DNA of 64,000 nucleotides. Origin: CAVVMA01 sp963788205. GTDB taxonomy: Bacteria; Desulfobacterota; Binatia; Binatales; Binataceae. Location: contig CAWBGG010000009.1 in NCBI GenBank assembly GCA_963788205.1, forward strand, positions 124,001-188,000, written 5' to 3'. A model generated the notes under the pieces. The model was not told where the DNA came from. It searched no databases and worked only from the letters and a program-made list of their open reading frames with translations. Both the position numbers and the translations under genes were made by a program. Shown here in pieces: positions 63,497 to 64,000 of this stretch (position 1 is its first letter; the number at the start of each line of letters is the position of its first letter).

Positions 63497-64000
63497 ATGC
63501 TGCGTATCGACGACATTTTCGCGGTGTATCGCGACCGGGGCGGCAGCGCTTACGGCGGTGAGCGAATCAACCAGCTCGAGCACGCGCTGCAAACGGCGCT
63601 GCTCGCCGAGCAGGCGGGCGCGGAGGCGCCGCTAATCGCCGCCAGCCTGCTCCACGACTATGGGCATCTGATCCACGAGCTTGGCCAAGATGGCTTCAAG
63701 CGCGGAGACAACGTCTTCAAGCGCGGCATCGACGACCGTCACGAAATTCTCGGCGCCGACCGGCTGTCGGTGCTCTTTGCGGATTCGGTGACGGTCCCGA
63801 TTCGCCTGCACGTCAACGCCAAGCGCTACCTGTGCGCGACCGATCCGGCGTACTTGAAGAGTCTCTCGCCTGCCTCGGTATGGTCGCTGAACGTGCAGGG
63901 CGGACCCTACAGCCACGCCGAGGCTGGCGAATTTATAGAGCGGCCACTCGCGGCGGAGGCCGTCAGGCTGCGGCGCTGGGACGAGGGCGCCAAGGTATAC
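63497..64000 (+). CDS. HD-domain metalloprotein, PhnZ-like (partial, right edge)
   Basis: 168 residues so far, continuing past the window. ATG at 63497 with AGGAGG six bases upstream. The HD motif is H53-D54 in LLHDYGH, with H29 in NQLEHALQ and a later RHEILGADRL His. These match the diiron HD oxygenases of the PhnZ type, which cleave phosphonates, but many HD proteins share the pattern. No partner gene is in view. Confidence 0.7.
   Translation, partial: MLRIDDIFAVYRDRGGSAYGGERINQLEHALQTALLAEQAGAEAPLIAASLLHDYGHLIHELGQDGFKRGDNVFKRGIDDRHEILGADRLSVLFADSVTVPIRLHVNAKRYLCATDPAYLKSLSPASVWSLNVQGGPYSHAEAGEFIERPLAAEAVRLRRWDEGAKVY

Noticed and set aside
1..64000. CRISPR arrays, tRNAs, rRNAs and intact insertion sequences
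   Set aside because: No regularly spaced repeats, tRNA cloverleaf or transposase pattern was found by reading; a tool search would be firmer.

Overview
The window reads as one GC-rich bacterial chromosome segment, dense with genes (about 55 real coding regions in 64 kb, many overlapping by 1-20 bases). No tRNA, rRNA, CRISPR array or intact transposase was seen. The gene mix suggests a soil or sediment Desulfobacterota-type lineage; a Binatota-like bacterium is my best guess. Supporting this are a selenocysteine formate dehydrogenase, a myxobacterial-type lipid megasynthase, a DUF6178 protein, CaiB/BaiF and the cell-surface sugar genes. The taxonomy is inference only.

Bases 1-16.8 kb are a polysaccharide / surface glycan locus: multi-pass membrane proteins, two GT39-type glycosyltransferases (one frameshifted and fused to DUF4019), an acyltransferase-3, a translationally coupled GT2-epimerase-aminotransferase trio, an FkbH-ACP-VOC trio, and a WbpB/WbpE/WbpD-like set with a NeuD-like acetyltransferase that probably makes a 2,3-diacetamido uronic acid. 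The left end carries a 33-bp direct repeat and scrambled acyltransferase fragments, signs of a variable region. Bases 16.9-20.5 kb hold a patatin lipoprotein, a CPBP protease and a Panacea-domain protein facing a convergent small gene.

Bases 20.8-33.3 kb are a long co-directional lipid block: TetR regulator with a palindromic operator candidate, HAD-IB phosphatase, LarA-like protein, a 1443-residue reductase / acyl-AMP ligase / ACP / acyltransferase (resembling myxobacterial ElbD of ether-lipid synthesis), a secreted zinc phospholipase/nuclease whose start codon appears to be ACG, a dual-specificity phosphatase, phosphatidylcholine synthase and an N-formylglutamate-amidohydrolase-like protein. 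A two-gene RelE-like module sits inside this block between 42-bp direct repeats. Bases 33.3-38.1 kb carry an Mrp-type ATPase, a CoA-transferase, an SH3 periplasmic protein and a radical SAM enzyme.

Bases 38.3-46.5 kb hold an ECF sigma factor overlapping a [2Fe-2S] ferredoxin gene, small membrane proteins and an AhpD-like protein, then fdhD diverging from a formate dehydrogenase operon (alpha with in-frame UGA plus SECIS, iron-sulfur beta, NrfD gamma). thiD, a DUF6178 protein, a tiny membrane protein and mobA follow; MobA would supply the molybdenum cofactor for the dehydrogenase. A DUF2089 regulator with a DUF4097-like protein, an alpha/beta hydrolase and a doubly frameshifted patatin come next.

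Bases 54.9-58.4 kb are a second lipid-type operon (90-residue protein, degenerate SDR, acyltransferase, SDR). The end is the DUF503-rbfA-truB translation/tRNA block, interrupted by a 1042-residue secreted SBBP-repeat protein, and a partial HD-domain protein. Recurring features are perfect hairpins inside coding sequences, REP-like CTCACCC/CTCTCCC repeats between genes, and three frameshifts in two genes that are either decay or assembly errors.
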